Origin: Vibrio casei
GTDB taxonomy: Bacteria; Pseudomonadota; Gammaproteobacteria; Enterobacterales; Vibrionaceae
DNA: 64,000 nt
Direction of reading: 5' to 3'
NCBI RefSeq assembly: GCF_002218025.2
Contig: NZ_AP018680.1
Coordinates: 2,046,001-2,110,000, forward strand
Shown here: positions 17,144-31,277 of the stretch, in pieces
Numbering within the stretch: position 1 is the first letter of the stretch
Layout of the letters: the number at the start of each line of letters is the position of its first letter
Program-made: the position numbers and the translations under genes
The notes under the pieces: model-generated
Database searches by the model: none
What the model saw: the letters and a program-made list of their open reading frames with translations, nothing else
Told to the model about the DNA's origin: nothing

Positions 17144-18115
17144 TTATTCGTAATCAGCGTTAAACAAAGATTCCATATTCAAACCTTGCTTCGTTAAGAT
17201 CTCTCTTAAACGACGCAGCCCTTCAACTTGAATTTGACGAACACGCTCACGAGTTAAATTAATTTCACGACCAACTTCTTCTAAAGTGGATGGCTCATAG
17301 CCTAAAAGACCGAAGCGTCGAGCAAGAACTTCTTTTTGTTTCGGATTTAATTCATCAAGCCAATCAATCAAAGACGACTTAATGTCATCATCTTGAGTTG
17401 AAAACTCAGGATCCGAATTGTTAATGTCGGGAATAATATCTAATAAAGCCTTTTCACCATCGCCCCCAATAGGTGTGTCGACTGAACTCACTCGTTCATT
17501 AAGACGCAGCATTTTGCTGACATCTTCCACTGGCTTATCTAGCTGAAAGGCGATTTCTTCTGCTGTGGGTTCATGATCCAGCTTTTGAGCTAACTCACGA
17601 GCCGTTCGAAGATAAATGTTTAGCTCTTTCACCACATGAATAGGCAACCTAATGGTGCGGGTTTGATTCATTAAGGCGCGTTCAATGGTTTGTCTGATCC
17701 ACCACGTTGCGTAAGTTGAAAAGCGGAACCCACGTTCTGGGTCAAACTTTTCAACCGCACGAATCAAGCCTAAGTTACCTTCTTCAATAAGGTCAAGTAG
17801 TGCTAAACCACGGCTGTTATAACGGCGAGAGATCTTAACAACAAGGCGTAAGTTACTTTCAATCATTCGCTTACGGGCGGCGATATCACCACGCAATGCA
17901 CGGCGAGCATAAAGGACTTCTTCTTCAGCGGTAAGGAGTGGTGAAAAGCCAATTTCACTTAAGTAAAGCTGAGTCGCATCAAGGCTTTTCGCCGATACTT
18001 CGTACTCTTCTTTTACTTCATCTTTTTGTGAAACCGAAGCGGCTTCAACCGTTTCAACATCAAATTCATTATCATCAATGTTGGTCGTTTTGATTACTGC
18101 ATTGCTGATACTCAT
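17144..18115 (-). CDS. rpoS: stationary-phase sigma factor RpoS
   Basis: Sigma-70 family subunit for general stress and stationary-phase transcription. 323 residues (E. coli 330). Region 1.2/2 begins [22 protein letters not shown]; region 2 has [18 protein letters not shown] and the -10 helix [15 protein letters not shown]; region 3 [21 protein letters not shown]; region 4 [19 protein letters not shown] and the -35 helix [18 protein letters not shown]. Region 1.1 is short and acidic. It follows nlpD on the same strand (69 bp gap); in relatives the main rpoS promoter lies within nlpD. Confidence 0.97.
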   Translation of the reverse strand: MSISNAVIKTTNIDDNEFDVETVEAASVSQKDEVKEEYEVSAKSLDATQLYLSEIGFSPLLTAEEEVLYARRALRGDIAARKRMIESNLRLVVKISRRYNSRGLALLDLIEEGNLGLIRAVEKFDPERGFRFSTYATWWIRQTIERALMNQTRTIRLPIHVVKELNIYLRTARELAQKLDHEPTAEEIAFQLDKPVEDVSKMLRLNERVSSVDTPIGGDGEKALLDIIPDINNSDPEFSTQDDDIKSSLIDWLDELNPKQKEVLARRFGLLGYEPSTLEEVGREINLTRERVRQIQVEGLRRLREILTKQGLNMESLFNADYE

Positions 18116-18184
18116 AAGCGCCTCCCCTTGGCGAATTAAGTTAGCAAGACATAACAGCTTAATATGTCATTATTGTAAGTCTTT

Positions 18185-19009
18185 TTATTCCAAATAGCGT
18201 TCAGGATTCACTGACTTACCTTTGTATCTAATTTCAAAATGTAAACGGACACTGTTTGTACCAGTACTGCCCATTGATGCAATTTTCTGGCCAGTTTTTA
18301 CCGATTGCCCTTCACGAATTAATAAACGATCATTGTGAGCATAAGCACTCAAATATTCATCATTGTGTTTAATAATGATTAAATTTCCATACCCTCTTAA
18401 CGCATTCCCAGCATATACCACGACACCTGATGCGGTAGATACTACGTCTTGCCCTCTTTGCCCTGCAATATCGATACCTTTATTGCCTTGCTCACCAATT
18501 GAAAACTTACTGATTACTCTACCTTTTGTTGGCCAAACCCAGCGTTCTACCTTGTCGTTTTTAGATGTAGTTTGGGTGACACTATTGTTAACATTTTGTT
18601 TACTTTCAACCTCAACATACTCCTTTGCTTTGGATTGCACAACTGGGGATGTTGATTCTTTCCTTGATACTTTAGTCGTAGAATTTGAGGTGTTTTTCTT
18701 AGATATTGAGGCCGTTTGGCTATTACCAGCGCCAGTTCCATCAAATGAAGGTGGGGTATAAACTGGACGCCAAAGGTTCAGTTTTTGTCCTGGATGAATA
18801 GTATAAGGTGCCTTTAGATGGTTATAACGAATAATATCATTCACATCTTTATCGGCCAAAACGGAGATGACATAAACGCTATCGCCTTTTTCAACAACAT
18901 AATAACTGCCTTTATAGCTCCCCCTATCGTCTTTTGATGGTTGATAAGAACAACCAGCCAAGAAGAAAAAGAAGACCAAAGATGTCAAAAAACGTTTAAT
19001 CAATACCAA
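18185..19009 (-). CDS. nlpD: murein hydrolase activator NlpD
   Basis: Outer-membrane lipoprotein that activates the amidase AmiC for septal peptidoglycan splitting. 274 residues: signal with lipobox LAGC (Cys20), a LysM repeat (YVVEKGDSVYVISVLADKDVNDIIRYN, about 37-85), a Ser/Thr/Lys-rich linker, and a C-terminal LytM/M23 domain (from about 155). The M23 metal site is degenerate (NKGID where active enzymes have HxxxD), as expected of an activator and not a protease. Encoded between pcm and rpoS as in E. coli. Confidence 0.95.
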   Translation of the reverse strand: MVLIKRFLTSLVFFFFLAGCSYQPSKDDRGSYKGSYYVVEKGDSVYVISVLADKDVNDIIRYNHLKAPYTIHPGQKLNLWRPVYTPPSFDGTGAGNSQTASISKKNTSNSTTKVSRKESTSPVVQSKAKEYVEVESKQNVNNSVTQTTSKNDKVERWVWPTKGRVISKFSIGEQGNKGIDIAGQRGQDVVSTASGVVVYAGNALRGYGNLIIIKHNDEYLSAYAHNDRLLIREGQSVKTGQKIASMGSTGTNSVRLHFEIRYKGKSVNPERYLE

Positions 19010-19026
19010 GGTTTATATCCTACTCA

Positions 19027-19653
19027 TTAGGCTAGCTCACCAGAAATAAGAGGCACAAACCTCACCACCTCTACCAAAGTAGAAAGACATTCACCATTTC
19101 GTTTTTCAATTTTTATCAATTCTTGATGTTCATCACCAATTGGTATAATCAAAATCCCCCCTTCTGCTAGCTGTTCTATGAGTTTATCAGGCACATGCGA
19201 TGCTGCAGCGGTCACAATAATCGCATCAAATGGACCTTTCGAGATCCACCCTTGCCAACCATCACCATGTTTTGTTGAGACATTATAAATATCAAGATGT
19301 TTCAATCGTCGCTTCGCATCCCACTGCAAAGACTTAATTCTTTCAATGGAATAAACATGATCAACTAATTTAGAAAGTACAGCGGTTTGATAACCAGACC
19401 CAGTTCCAACTTCAAGCACTCGACTATAAGGCTTTAAATTCAATAATTCGGTCATTTTGGCAACGATATAAGGTTGAGAGATCGTTTGGCCTGCACCAAT
19501 AGGCAAAGCATTATTATCATAAGCTTGATGACGCATCGCTTCAGACAAGAAGTATTCTCGAGGCAGCGCTCTCATTACCTCTAAGAGATGATGGTCTGAA
19601 ATCCCTAAGCTTTCTAGGAACGTCACTAATTGATCTGCTTTGATATTGTTCAT
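19027..19653 (-). CDS. pcm: protein-L-isoaspartate O-methyltransferase
   Basis: Methylates isoaspartyl residues in aged proteins using S-adenosylmethionine, starting their repair. 208 residues, the E. coli length. Motifs: [18 protein letters not shown] (substrate side), the SAM loop [16 protein letters not shown] near residue 80, and [14 protein letters not shown] near 140. Lies between surE and nlpD; gaps of 37 bp and 17 bp suggest one operon. Confidence 0.97.
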   Translation of the reverse strand: MNNIKADQLVTFLESLGISDHHLLEVMRALPREYFLSEAMRHQAYDNNALPIGAGQTISQPYIVAKMTELLNLKPYSRVLEVGTGSGYQTAVLSKLVDHVYSIERIKSLQWDAKRRLKHLDIYNVSTKHGDGWQGWISKGPFDAIIVTAAASHVPDKLIEQLAEGGILIIPIGDEHQELIKIEKRNGECLSTLVEVVRFVPLISGELA

Positions 19654-19690
19654 ATTGCCTGTTCGTTATTTCTTAGTATGAATGGATTGA

Positions 19691-20431
19691 TTATGGATTT
19701 ACCCAAGCTCGCATGTGTTGCATTGCTTCATGTGCTGTTAGGTCTACTCTTAGTGGCGTGATTGACACTTCACCTTTTTCAATGGCATAAAAATCCGTAC
19801 CTTCTCCCGCATCCGCTTCTTTACCTGGAGGACCTAACCAATAAACTTCTTGGCCTCGAGGATCAAGTTGCTTGATCATATTTTCAGCATGATGCCGAGC
19901 ACCAAGTCGTGTTACTTGCGTTCCTGCAAGTTGTTCAAGTGGTAAGTCTGGTATATTAATATTGATCAGATATTGGGATGGAATTGGATTCTTTACATGC
20001 TGTAAAACCATATCTTTTGCAACGTGCGCAGCAGTATCAAAATGTGTTTTACCAACCAAAGAGATAGCAATGGATTGAACCCCTAAAAAATGTCCTTCCA
20101 TCGCAGCGGCGACCGTACCTGAATACAGAACATCATCACCAAGATTTGCACCATGATTGATACCAGACACCACTAAATCAGGCATATCGTCCTTCATTAA
20201 TTCATTCAAAGCAAAGTGCACACAATCGGTAGGTGTGCCTTGAACCGAATATACATTAGGGCGAACTTGATTAACTCGCAATGGTGTTTCTAATGTTAAA
20301 GAATTAGATGCACCAGAACGGTTACGATCAGGAGCCACAATCACAACCTCAGCAATCTCGGATAGAACCTGCGCTAATGTATTCATTCCCAGAGCATTAA
20401 CACCATCATCGTTACTCAATAAAATTTTCAT
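19691..20431 (-). CDS. surE: 5'/3'-nucleotidase SurE
   Basis: Survival protein, a metal-dependent nucleoside monophosphatase also cleaving short polyphosphate. 246 residues. The N-terminal motif LLSNDDGV carries the two metal-binding aspartates; [15 protein letters not shown] and [26 protein letters not shown] are the remaining active-site loops. A TTG codon just upstream could add one residue but the ATG has GGGAAG at a suitable distance. Operon member between truD and pcm. Confidence 0.96.
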   Translation of the reverse strand: MKILLSNDDGVNALGMNTLAQVLSEIAEVVIVAPDRNRSGASNSLTLETPLRVNQVRPNVYSVQGTPTDCVHFALNELMKDDMPDLVVSGINHGANLGDDVLYSGTVAAAMEGHFLGVQSIAISLVGKTHFDTAAHVAKDMVLQHVKNPIPSQYLININIPDLPLEQLAGTQVTRLGARHHAENMIKQLDPRGQEVYWLGPPGKEADAGEGTDFYAIEKGEVSITPLRVDLTAHEAMQHMRAWVNP

Positions 20432-20521
20432 CAACTTCCCTATATTTCAAAGTAATACCACCAACGCACAATCAATTCATTCTATTTAAGCTCGATGGGA
20501 ATAACACCTAACATACGTATT

Positions 20522-21577
20522 TTAGTTGCTATAAACGCGCTCAATTTCGATTTCTTTCACCACTTCTCGTAAAACAGAGGTCGCAAAACTGCCCGACGGC
20601 AAAGAGAATGAAACCACCACATCACTGCCTTCAACTTGCCAGGCCATATTCTCTGCGTATAAAGCGACTGAACGACGATCATGACGCATACGATTACCAC
20701 AAATAAGCTTCATGAGATCCGGCTCTGAATCCAAAATAGGCTTCTCTAACTCTTGAGCTTTTCCCATTGTCGGTAAGGCATTATCTCCGGCTAACGCGGC
20801 AGTTAATTGAACGGCTTTTTTATCAAGCTGTTGCTGCAAGACATCAAAATTACTGCTATCAACCACCTGTGGTTCACTATTGATGTTGTGTACAATATCG
20901 CCTTCAATTAATTGATTAAAACAATTCTCTTCAATGCGATGAGATAAAATATGATTAAAAATCCATGAGCGAGCCGTGGACAGATATAAGCTGCGTTGGT
21001 TTTGATTACGAGTTCGAACATTGTTGCGACCCCAACGGCGAGCTTCAGATAAGTTATTTCCTTCACGACCGAAACGTTGAGCACCAAAGTAGTTGGGAAC
21101 CCCTAAAGATTGAATTTTTTCTAAACGGGCTTCAACATCGTCGACGTTAGTGACATCCACTAAGCGAATAACAAAAGCGTTCCCTACTAAATCACCAGGG
21201 CGTAATTTTTTATTATGACGCGTGGTTTCAAGGATTTTCACCGCTGGATGCTGCGCTTCAAATTCAACAATATCAAATTCATCCCCCACCTTTGGAAGGT
21301 GAACACTCAACCATTGCTCTGTCACCGCATGGCGATCTTTAAGCCCAGCCCAACTAATATGTTTAGATAACACACCACATGCTTTCGCTAATTCATTGGC
21401 AACATAAGCGGTATTTTCGCCTTCTTTACGAATCTTAACCATGAAGTGCTCACCTTCACCAGAAAAGTCAAAACCAAGATTCTCAATAACTTGAAAGTCT
21501 TTAGCATGTGCTTTCACTTTGGCTTGCGCGGTTGGTTTTCCTAATAAATAGGCGAATGGCGCTAAAATATCTGTCAT
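20522..21577 (-). CDS. truD: tRNA pseudouridine(13) synthase TruD
   Basis: Makes pseudouridine 13 in tRNA-Glu. 351 residues, near the E. coli 349. The catalytic aspartate lies in WAGLKDRHAVTEQWLS (near residue 80); NYFGAQRFGREGNN and the TruD insertion domain follow. Nested in the conserved ispF-truD-surE-pcm order. Confidence 0.97.
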   Translation of the reverse strand: MTDILAPFAYLLGKPTAQAKVKAHAKDFQVIENLGFDFSGEGEHFMVKIRKEGENTAYVANELAKACGVLSKHISWAGLKDRHAVTEQWLSVHLPKVGDEFDIVEFEAQHPAVKILETTRHNKKLRPGDLVGNAFVIRLVDVTNVDDVEARLEKIQSLGVPNYFGAQRFGREGNNLSEARRWGRNNVRTRNQNQRSLYLSTARSWIFNHILSHRIEENCFNQLIEGDIVHNINSEPQVVDSSNFDVLQQQLDKKAVQLTAALAGDNALPTMGKAQELEKPILDSEPDLMKLICGNRMRHDRRSVALYAENMAWQVEGSDVVVSFSLPSGSFATSVLREVVKEIEIERVYSN

Positions 21578-21606
21578 GAATTTAATCTTATAGTTAATAG
21601 AAGAGA

Positions 21607-22086
21607 TTATTGGCGAACGATTAACGCAACCGCCTCACAAGCGATGCCTTCTTTTCGTCCCGTAAAGCCCAATTTTTCAGTGGTTGTGGCTTTCACATTA
21701 ATATTATTAATATCAGTTTCAAGATCCGATGCAATTGCTTCTCTCATGCTTTGAATAAAAGGTAACATTTTGGGGGCTTGAGCAATGATGGTGACATCAG
21801 CATTACCGATGATATACCCTTTATCTTTAACGAAGCGATAGACTTCACGTAACAGCGCACGGCTATCTGCACCTTTCCATTTATCATCCGTATCAGGAAA
21901 ATGCTTACCTATATCCCCCGCCGCAATAGAACCGAGTAATGCATCGGTTAAGGCATGGAGCGCCACATCACCATCAGAATGAGCAATTAAACCTTGCTCA
22001 TAAGGAATAGCAACACCGCCTATAATAACGGGGCCTTCACCACCAAATTTATGCACATCAAAACCATGACCAATTCGAATCATCAT
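21607..22086 (-). CDS. ispF: 2-C-methyl-D-erythritol 2,4-cyclodiphosphate synthase
   Basis: Fifth step of the non-mevalonate isoprenoid pathway. 159 residues. The metal ligands are in the N-terminal [13 protein letters not shown] (Asp, His) and in the [20 protein letters not shown] segment (His42-type ligand); the C-terminal [26 protein letters not shown] is the family signature. Directly follows ispD with 22 bp between them, so two consecutive-pathway enzymes are co-expressed. Confidence 0.98.
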   Translation of the reverse strand: MMIRIGHGFDVHKFGGEGPVIIGGVAIPYEQGLIAHSDGDVALHALTDALLGSIAAGDIGKHFPDTDDKWKGADSRALLREVYRFVKDKGYIIGNADVTIIAQAPKMLPFIQSMREAIASDLETDINNINVKATTTEKLGFTGRKEGIACEAVALIVRQ

Positions 22087-22108
22087 TTTTCCTTAATATT
22101 AAACTAGA

Positions 22109-22852
22109 TTAACGAGGATCGGCGATGCGATCCGTTAGAAAAAAGGCAGCTAATGCGAGATCTTCCGGTTGGGTTACCTTTATATTATCAGCTCGACCTT
22201 GCACCAATAAAGGCGATTGTCCAATAAGCTCCATTGCGGAAGCTTCATCTGTAATATTGCTACCTTGCTTTAACCCTTGAGATAACGCGATTTTCAACGC
22301 TTCAAGTGGAAACATTTGCGGTGTTAATGCATGCCAAAGCTGGCTACGATCGATAGTTTGTTTAATAGAGATTTGGCCCATTTTGCTCATACAAGATTGT
22401 TTCATGGTATCTCGTACTGGCGTGGCTAAAATTCCACCTTGATTGGCCTGTACACAGTGCTCGATGAGTTTACTAATATCAGAATGGGTTAAGCATGGCC
22501 TTGCAGCATCGTGGACCAATACCCAAGGATAGTCTTTAATGTGGTTTTTTATTAAATAATTCAAACCAGAAAGCACAGAATCTGCTCTTTCTTTGCCACC
22601 AGAAACACGAACAACACGAGAGTGGGAAGCAATAGGTAAATCAGAAAAGTATTCATCCCCTTCACTAATCGCAACAACGACCAAATTCACCATTGGATGA
22701 GTTAACAAGCATTCTAGCGTATGTTCTAAAATTGCTTTGTCAAAAAGAGGAAGATATTGCTTAGGATGGTCAGCTTGCATGCGCTTACCTACACCAGCCG
22801 CAGGCACGACAACAGCAAAACACTGAGAATCAAATGGATTTAATTCCCTCAT
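22109..22852 (-). CDS. ispD: 2-C-methyl-D-erythritol 4-phosphate cytidylyltransferase
   Basis: Third step of the methylerythritol phosphate pathway, attaching CMP from CTP. 247 residues. Motifs: the nucleotide-binding [20 protein letters not shown] near residue 15 (with the catalytic Arg and Lys), [11 protein letters not shown] near 110 and [13 protein letters not shown] near 208. The start ATG overlaps the ftsB stop by one base (TAATG), indicating translational coupling. Confidence 0.97.
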   Translation of the reverse strand: MRELNPFDSQCFAVVVPAAGVGKRMQADHPKQYLPLFDKAILEHTLECLLTHPMVNLVVVAISEGDEYFSDLPIASHSRVVRVSGGKERADSVLSGLNYLIKNHIKDYPWVLVHDAARPCLTHSDISKLIEHCVQANQGGILATPVRDTMKQSCMSKMGQISIKQTIDRSQLWHALTPQMFPLEALKIALSQGLKQGSNITDEASAMELIGQSPLLVQGRADNIKVTQPEDLALAAFFLTDRIADPR

Positions 22853-23166
22853 TACTCATCATCCGAGTTAAAAGTAGAATTAACTTCGTTATCATCACCA
22901 ATGATTCGGTAAAAAGTTTCACCATTTTTAATCATACCAAGCTCATGACGAGCACGTTCTTCAATTGCATCAAGCCCTTGACGAAGATCGTCGATCTCAG
23001 CAAACATCAAATCGTTACGCTTTTTCAAACTGTTATTCACTTGTTGCTGTACGGCAATATCTGAATGCACAGCGTTATAGTCGATGATACCATTCTTTCC
23101 AAAGAACAAGTCATACTGCAACGTACAAAGTAACCCTATCAAAACCAAAGTAAATATTCGCATCAT
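22852..23166 (-). CDS. ftsB: cell division protein FtsB
   Basis: Small bitopic division protein that bridges FtsQ and FtsL and activates septal peptidoglycan synthesis. 104 residues: a single N-terminal membrane helix (about 4-21), then a coiled coil (about 30-70; [24 protein letters not shown]) and the conserved [19 protein letters not shown] motif. A short acidic tail follows. First gene of the ftsB-ispD-ispF-truD operon downstream of eno. Confidence 0.95.
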   Translation of the reverse strand: MMRIFTLVLIGLLCTLQYDLFFGKNGIIDYNAVHSDIAVQQQVNNSLKKRNDLMFAEIDDLRQGLDAIEERARHELGMIKNGETFYRIIGDDNEVNSTFNSDDE

Positions 23167-23282
23167 CTACTCACTAGAAAAATCTTACGGTAATGATACC
23201 TCATTCACGGAATTGAATCATAACAAACCAAGTTAAAAGTTAGAAAGAAAACCCTTTAGTGGCCAATACTTCTCTTCAAAAT

Positions 23283-23309
23283 AAAAAATCCCCGCCGAGG
23301 CGAGGATTT
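23283..23309 (-). terminator. eno terminator
   Basis: Minus strand ATCCTCGCC-TCG-GCGGGGAT hairpin followed by TTTTTTA, 33 bp after the eno stop. Confidence 0.85.
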
Positions 23310-23341
23310 AAAAGTTGTAGCTAAACTTATTCTATTAAGAA

Positions 23342-24664
<1,323 letters not shown>

Positions 24665-24782
24665 TTAAAATAAATGTCAATCTAATGGGGTAGTCGCACA
24701 ACTTAAAGCCACTACCCATATCCCTTTTACATCTTACTTTACAAGCTCATCAGCCCGTCGAAACGAGCTATTTCAAACTGTA

Positions 24783-26501
<1,719 letters not shown>

Positions 26502-26614
26502 CTACAACGTGAAATCTATCACACTCGATTAATTTATTTCTTGCTTCAAATCAATTTAGCTCTCCGAGCCTTTACCCCACGCTAATAGAATTGAATAATC
26601 ACCAATTAAAACAA

Positions 26615-27457
26615 CTAGTAAGTTCTAATTTCCTTTTCGCACTTTTTTACATTTTCCCATTCAGCATCTAACTCTTTTAAAGTACAGTTGCCTAATATTT
26701 TTCCATTTTGTTCTACTCTTTCTTCAACACCACGGAATCGTCGTTCAAATTTCAGATTCGCTTTAGCTAAAGCAACCTCTGGATCTTTACCTAAATGACG
26801 CACAAGGTTAACAGTTGCAAACAGTAAATCACCTAGCTCTTCTTCAATTCTAGAATCATCAAGTTCAACTTGTAACGCTTCTTCCATAACCTCTTTAATT
26901 TCTTCTTGAACCTTATCCACAACAGGCCCTAAAGTCGGCCAATCAAAACCAAATTTTGCGACTTTCTTTTGTATTTTATTGGCTCGAGAGAGTGCTGGTA
27001 ACGCCTTTGGTATAGAGTCTAGAATACTTTTTTCAACCTTGCCTTTTTCGTTCTTTTCTTTTTCTTTTTCCGCTTCCCAGTGAGCATTTAATGCTTTTTC
27101 ATCTTCTAGGTTTACATCGGAAAAAACATGAGGGTGCCGCCTGATTAGCTTTTTATTTAAGCCTTTCACCACATCATCAAAGTCAAACAATGCTTGTTCA
27201 CTGGCCATTTGGCTATAAAAAATGACTTGAAATAATACGTCCCCCAACTCTTCTTGAAGATTTGGCCAGTCTTTATTGTGGATAGCATCCACCACTTCAT
27301 AAGTTTCTTCAATGGTATGAGGCACAACGGAATCAAAGGTTTGTTTCTTATCCCAAGGGCAGCCTTTTTCAGGATCACGCAACTGCTGCATAATGGCTTT
27401 CAGTTCATCGATTGGGTCAAGCGGATCGACCGATTTCAGTTCGTCAATTAATGACAT
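26615..27457 (-). CDS. mazG: nucleoside triphosphate pyrophosphohydrolase MazG
   Basis: Hydrolyses dNTPs/NTPs to monophosphate and pyrophosphate, and in E. coli affects ppGpp levels and survival of starvation. 280 residues, somewhat longer than E. coli MazG (263). Two MazG domains: N-terminal [23 protein letters not shown] with the EExxD-type helix ([10 protein letters not shown]), and a C-terminal copy ([16 protein letters not shown]) with EIKEVMEEA. The third-codon ATG is preferred because AGGA is then 6-7 bp upstream. Lies directly after relA, as in E. coli. Confidence 0.95.
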   Translation of the reverse strand: MSLIDELKSVDPLDPIDELKAIMQQLRDPEKGCPWDKKQTFDSVVPHTIEETYEVVDAIHNKDWPNLQEELGDVLFQVIFYSQMASEQALFDFDDVVKGLNKKLIRRHPHVFSDVNLEDEKALNAHWEAEKEKEKNEKGKVEKSILDSIPKALPALSRANKIQKKVAKFGFDWPTLGPVVDKVQEEIKEVMEEALQVELDDSRIEEELGDLLFATVNLVRHLGKDPEVALAKANLKFERRFRGVEERVEQNGKILGNCTLKELDAEWENVKKCEKEIRTY

Positions 27458-27515
27458 AATCATTCCTAGGTTATTCTCAAAAATGTTTTAGTGAACATTA
27501 GCCGATCACTGAAAT

Positions 27516-27546
27516 AAAAACACCGCCCCAAATAGAGCGGTGTGAG
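27516..27546 (-). terminator. relA terminator
   Basis: Minus strand CACCGCTC...GGGCGGTG hairpin followed by TTTTTATTT, 15 bp after relA. Confidence 0.8.
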
Positions 27547-27560
27547 TTTTATACTAAACG

Positions 27561-29777
27561 TTATTTAAGCCGTTTCACTCTCAATACATCTTTAATTTGT
27601 TCAACCCTAGCCACTATTCGATTCAATATATCCACATTATGCACATCTAAGTGGAAATCCATAATCGTAATTTGTCGCTTGTAATCGGTTCGGCTGTTCA
27701 TGCTATTTACTTTGATTTTTTCATTAGAGAGCATGGTGGTAATGTCTTTTAATAAACCACCGCGCTCTAATGCTTCTACACGAATCGTTAACACATAAGA
27801 ACCAACAAACCCACTACCCCACACCGTATCAATAATACGCTCTGGCGCATGATGGTTGAGTTCATTAAGCTGCTCACAATCAACCCGATGTACTGAAATA
27901 CCTCGGCCTTGTGTAATGTAGCCTTTGATCTCATCGCCCGGGATAGGCTGACAACAACGCGCAAGATGAGTCATTAAATTATCAACACCTTGCACGACTA
28001 CGGCGTCTTTACGAGGACGACTTTCATGTTGGACTTGCGCTTCTTTAAGCTTAGCAAGCGCTTGTTTATCTTCTTCTTCTGCCGTGGGTTTATTGACTAG
28101 CGCATTAATATGATTAACCACTTGGTTAATCCGTAAATCGCCACTGCCAATACCTGCGTATAATTCATCTGGAGAATTGACATTAAAACGTTTCAGCGCA
28201 TATTGCTGAGCATCTTTTAATGTTGCGCCAATTTTATGCAATTCATTTTCAAGAATGTCTTTACCCGCTTCTAGGTTTTTCTCACGACTTTGTTTCCTAA
28301 ACCAAGCATTGATTTTGGCCCGAGCCCGCCCTGAATGTACGAACCCTAACGTTGGGTTTAACCAATCCCGAGAAGGATTCGGTTCTTTTTGAGTAATAAT
28401 CTCAACTTGATCGCCCATCGCTAATTTATGAGTAAACGGAACAATACGCCCGCCGACTTTGGCACCAATACAACGATGCCCTACTTCAGAATGGATATGG
28501 TAAGCAAAATCAAGTGGGGTCGCCCCCATAGGTAAATCAACCACATCACCTCGAGGGGTAAAGGCATACACGCGGTCATCAAACACTTGGCTGCGTAGCT
28601 CATCCAGCATTTCGCCAGAATCCGCCATCTCTTCTTGCCAATCAATCAGCTTACGTAGCCAAGTGATCTTTTCATCGTAGCCACTGCGGCCAGCCGAACT
28701 GCCCTCTTTGTATTTCCAGTGCGCGGCAACCCCAAGCTCTGAATCTTCATGCATTTGCTTGGTACGAATTTGGATCTCAATGGTTTTGCCTTCAGGGCCA
28801 AGTACCACAGTGTGAATCGATTGATAACCATTGGGTTTAGGGTTAGCAACATAGTCATCAAACTCACTTGGCAAGTGCTTATATTTAGTGTGCACCATGC
28901 CTAATGCACCATAGCAATCTTGAAGTTTATCGGCGATGATACGTACAGCTCTCACGTCGAAAAGCTCGTCAAACTCCAGATTTTTTTTCTGCATTTTCCG
29001 CCAAATACTGTAGATGTGTTTTGGCCTTCCACTGACTTCAGCGTTGATATTGGCGGCTTTCATATCTTGTGACAAATTAGTCACAAAATCGTGGATGTAT
29101 TGCTCTCGAACAATACGACGCTCAGAAAGTTGCTTGGCAATTTTTTTATAAATATCAGACTGTTGATAACGAAAAGCGTAATCTTCAATCTCCCACTTTA
29201 ATTGACCAATCCCTAAACGGTTTGCTAAGGGGGCATAAATGTTGGCGCACTCTTTTGCTGCATTAATTCGAATGTCATCGGGTTCATTTTTCACTTCACG
29301 CAAGTTACAAATGCGTTCAGCAAGCTTGATAACCACACAACGAAAATCATCCACCATCGCCAGTAACATACGGCGCACGTTATCGACTTGCTCCGAGGCT
29401 TCAGACTCTTCCATGCTCACATTCAATTGACCGATAGCTGCCATTTCCTCAACGCCATCAATCAATTTGACGATTTCTTTTCCGTACATTTCAACTAAGA
29501 CTTCACGCTCAAATAAACCTGCCGTGACGATAGGGAAAAGTTGGGCGGCCATGAGAGTTGGGCGATCCATAGAAAGTGTGATCAAAATTTCGATCATCTC
29601 GCGCCCACGCCACAGCAACACCCTTTTTTCAGGATGATTATCGAGTAGCGTTTCGCACTGCTGATATACTTGCGTTAGTTTATTACTGGTTTTACCGTCT
29701 TGATGTAAGCTTGCAACCCATGTTTCAAGCTCAAATTCTTCATTCTTATTTAAATGTGCGCTTCTAACTGCGACCAT
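27561..29777 (-). CDS. relA: (p)ppGpp synthetase RelA
   Basis: Ribosome-bound stringent-response enzyme making (p)ppGpp when uncharged tRNA enters the A site. 738 residues (E. coli 744). N-terminal HD-like domain lacks the full hydrolase HD motif, as in RelA; the synthetase domain contains RLGIGQLKWEIEDYAFRY and DELFDVRAVRII; followed by a TGS domain (VYAFTPRGDVVDLPMGATPLDFAYHIHSEVGHRC), a zinc-finger region with LARCCQPIPGDEI, and a C-terminal ACT domain. Between rlmD and mazG, as in enterobacteria. Confidence 0.98.
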   Translation of the reverse strand: MVAVRSAHLNKNEEFELETWVASLHQDGKTSNKLTQVYQQCETLLDNHPEKRVLLWRGREMIEILITLSMDRPTLMAAQLFPIVTAGLFEREVLVEMYGKEIVKLIDGVEEMAAIGQLNVSMEESEASEQVDNVRRMLLAMVDDFRCVVIKLAERICNLREVKNEPDDIRINAAKECANIYAPLANRLGIGQLKWEIEDYAFRYQQSDIYKKIAKQLSERRIVREQYIHDFVTNLSQDMKAANINAEVSGRPKHIYSIWRKMQKKNLEFDELFDVRAVRIIADKLQDCYGALGMVHTKYKHLPSEFDDYVANPKPNGYQSIHTVVLGPEGKTIEIQIRTKQMHEDSELGVAAHWKYKEGSSAGRSGYDEKITWLRKLIDWQEEMADSGEMLDELRSQVFDDRVYAFTPRGDVVDLPMGATPLDFAYHIHSEVGHRCIGAKVGGRIVPFTHKLAMGDQVEIITQKEPNPSRDWLNPTLGFVHSGRARAKINAWFRKQSREKNLEAGKDILENELHKIGATLKDAQQYALKRFNVNSPDELYAGIGSGDLRINQVVNHINALVNKPTAEEEDKQALAKLKEAQVQHESRPRKDAVVVQGVDNLMTHLARCCQPIPGDEIKGYITQGRGISVHRVDCEQLNELNHHAPERIIDTVWGSGFVGSYVLTIRVEALERGGLLKDITTMLSNEKIKVNSMNSRTDYKRQITIMDFHLDVHNVDILNRIVARVEQIKDVLRVKRLK

Positions 29778-29906
29778 TACATCTTCCTGCTCATAAATTT
29801 AAAAACGGTGAACGGCAACAATAATCCCCTTTTGCTACCGATTAGCTCGCGATCTGTTACAACAAAAAATAGTCAATTAAACATAAAAGATTAAAACAAC
29901 TCTCCG

Positions 29907-31277
29907 TTAAAACAGTTTCATCGATCGCGGTTTTTTCCCTGTTTTTTTCTTACCTTTAGGCTCTTTGATAAAAAGAGCCATTGATTCTAAATGACTGGTA
30001 TGTGGGAACATATCCATCATCGAAAGCTTTTTAAGTTCATAACCTTGTTGATACAAGCTTTGGCTGTCTCTGGCTAAGGTTGCGGGATTACATGAAACAT
30101 AGACAACTGATTTCGCACCAAGTTTAGCAATATGTTCAATAACCCCCATTGCCCCTGCCCGCGCTGGATCCAATAAAACTTTATCAAATGGGTTTATAGC
30201 CCAATCAGAACGAGTGAAATCTTGTTCTAGATCCGCTTGATAAAACTCAGTATTACTTAATTGATTCAATTGAGCGTTATCTCTCGCTCTGTCTACCATC
30301 GCCTGAATACCTTCAACACCGACAACAAACTTTGCCTTTTTAGCTAAAGCAAAACTAAAGTTACCTAAACCACAAAATAAATCCAGTACACGATCGGTTT
30401 TAGTGACCTCTAACCAAGATACAGCTTGATCAACCATCGACTTATTAACACCTTGATTGACTTGAATAAAATCACTAGGTAGAAAATCAATTTTATTGCC
30501 CGTTTCAACACATTGCAGCGGCTCACCAATAAGACAGTGTAGTTCACCGCTATTGGGTAACAAGTACAATGTAGTTGTCGTTTTCTTAGCAAACTCGATT
30601 AATGATGCTTGGTCCGTATTGGATAACTCAGCGGTATGGCGTAACAGCATCGCTTTTCTTTTCCCATCAAAAACAAGCTCGACATGCCCAAGTTGTCTTG
30701 GTTGAGAAAAGGATTTTAAGAGACGTTTTATTTCCGGTAATAATGCATTCAATGACGGATCAAGTACCGGGCAATTCGTTACATTAGCAATCTTCTTACT
30801 GCCCTTTTGTCGAAATCCAAAATCGAATATTTGTGTTTTATTGTCAAACATCATACTAATACGAGCACGGCGACGATAACCACGACTCTCAGAGCGAATA
30901 ATCGACTCGACCGAAATCGTTTGTTCTGAAAATGGTCTCATCATTTGACTCAATGATTGAGCTTTCATCGTTATTTGATCATCATGACTCAAATGCTGCA
31001 AATTACACCCGCCGCAAGTATTATAATGCACGCAAAATGCTGCTATACGCTGTGGACTTGGTTTTTGAATGGTGATTAATTTCGCCCGAATATATTTGCT
31101 TTTCTCTTCAACGGGTTGCACTAAGACTTCTTCTGCAGGTAAAGCCCCTTCAACAAACATCGGTTTTTTATTCACGTAGGCAATACCCGTGCCTTGATGA
31201 TCAAGCTTTTCAATCATGACAACTTGGTGTTTTTGACTCGTATGAACGTTTTTCTTGGCTTGATAAAAATTGGCCAT
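29907..31277 (-). CDS. rlmD: 23S rRNA (uracil(1939)-C(5))-methyltransferase RlmD
   Basis: SAM-dependent methyltransferase acting on U1939 of 23S rRNA. 456 residues: N-terminal TRAM domain (VVMIEKLDHQGTGIAYVNKKP), an iron-sulphur cluster region with CVHYNTCGGCNLQH (about 82-95) and the fourth Cys in NCPVLDPSL, and a C-terminal Rossmann domain with VLDLFCGLGNFSFALAKKA and the catalytic motif VSCNPATLARD. Basic C-tail KGKKKTGKKPRSMK. Upstream of relA and divergent from barA, as in E. coli. Confidence 0.97.
   Translation of the reverse strand: MANFYQAKKNVHTSQKHQVVMIEKLDHQGTGIAYVNKKPMFVEGALPAEEVLVQPVEEKSKYIRAKLITIQKPSPQRIAAFCVHYNTCGGCNLQHLSHDDQITMKAQSLSQMMRPFSEQTISVESIIRSESRGYRRRARISMMFDNKTQIFDFGFRQKGSKKIANVTNCPVLDPSLNALLPEIKRLLKSFSQPRQLGHVELVFDGKRKAMLLRHTAELSNTDQASLIEFAKKTTTTLYLLPNSGELHCLIGEPLQCVETGNKIDFLPSDFIQVNQGVNKSMVDQAVSWLEVTKTDRVLDLFCGLGNFSFALAKKAKFVVGVEGIQAMVDRARDNAQLNQLSNTEFYQADLEQDFTRSDWAINPFDKVLLDPARAGAMGVIEHIAKLGAKSVVYVSCNPATLARDSQSLYQQGYELKKLSMMDMFPHTSHLESMALFIKEPKGKKKTGKKPRSMKLF

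Noticed and set aside
18363..18761. 132-aa plus-strand frame opposite nlpD
   Set aside because: Antisense shadow of the well-supported nlpD gene; no ribosome site or family match.
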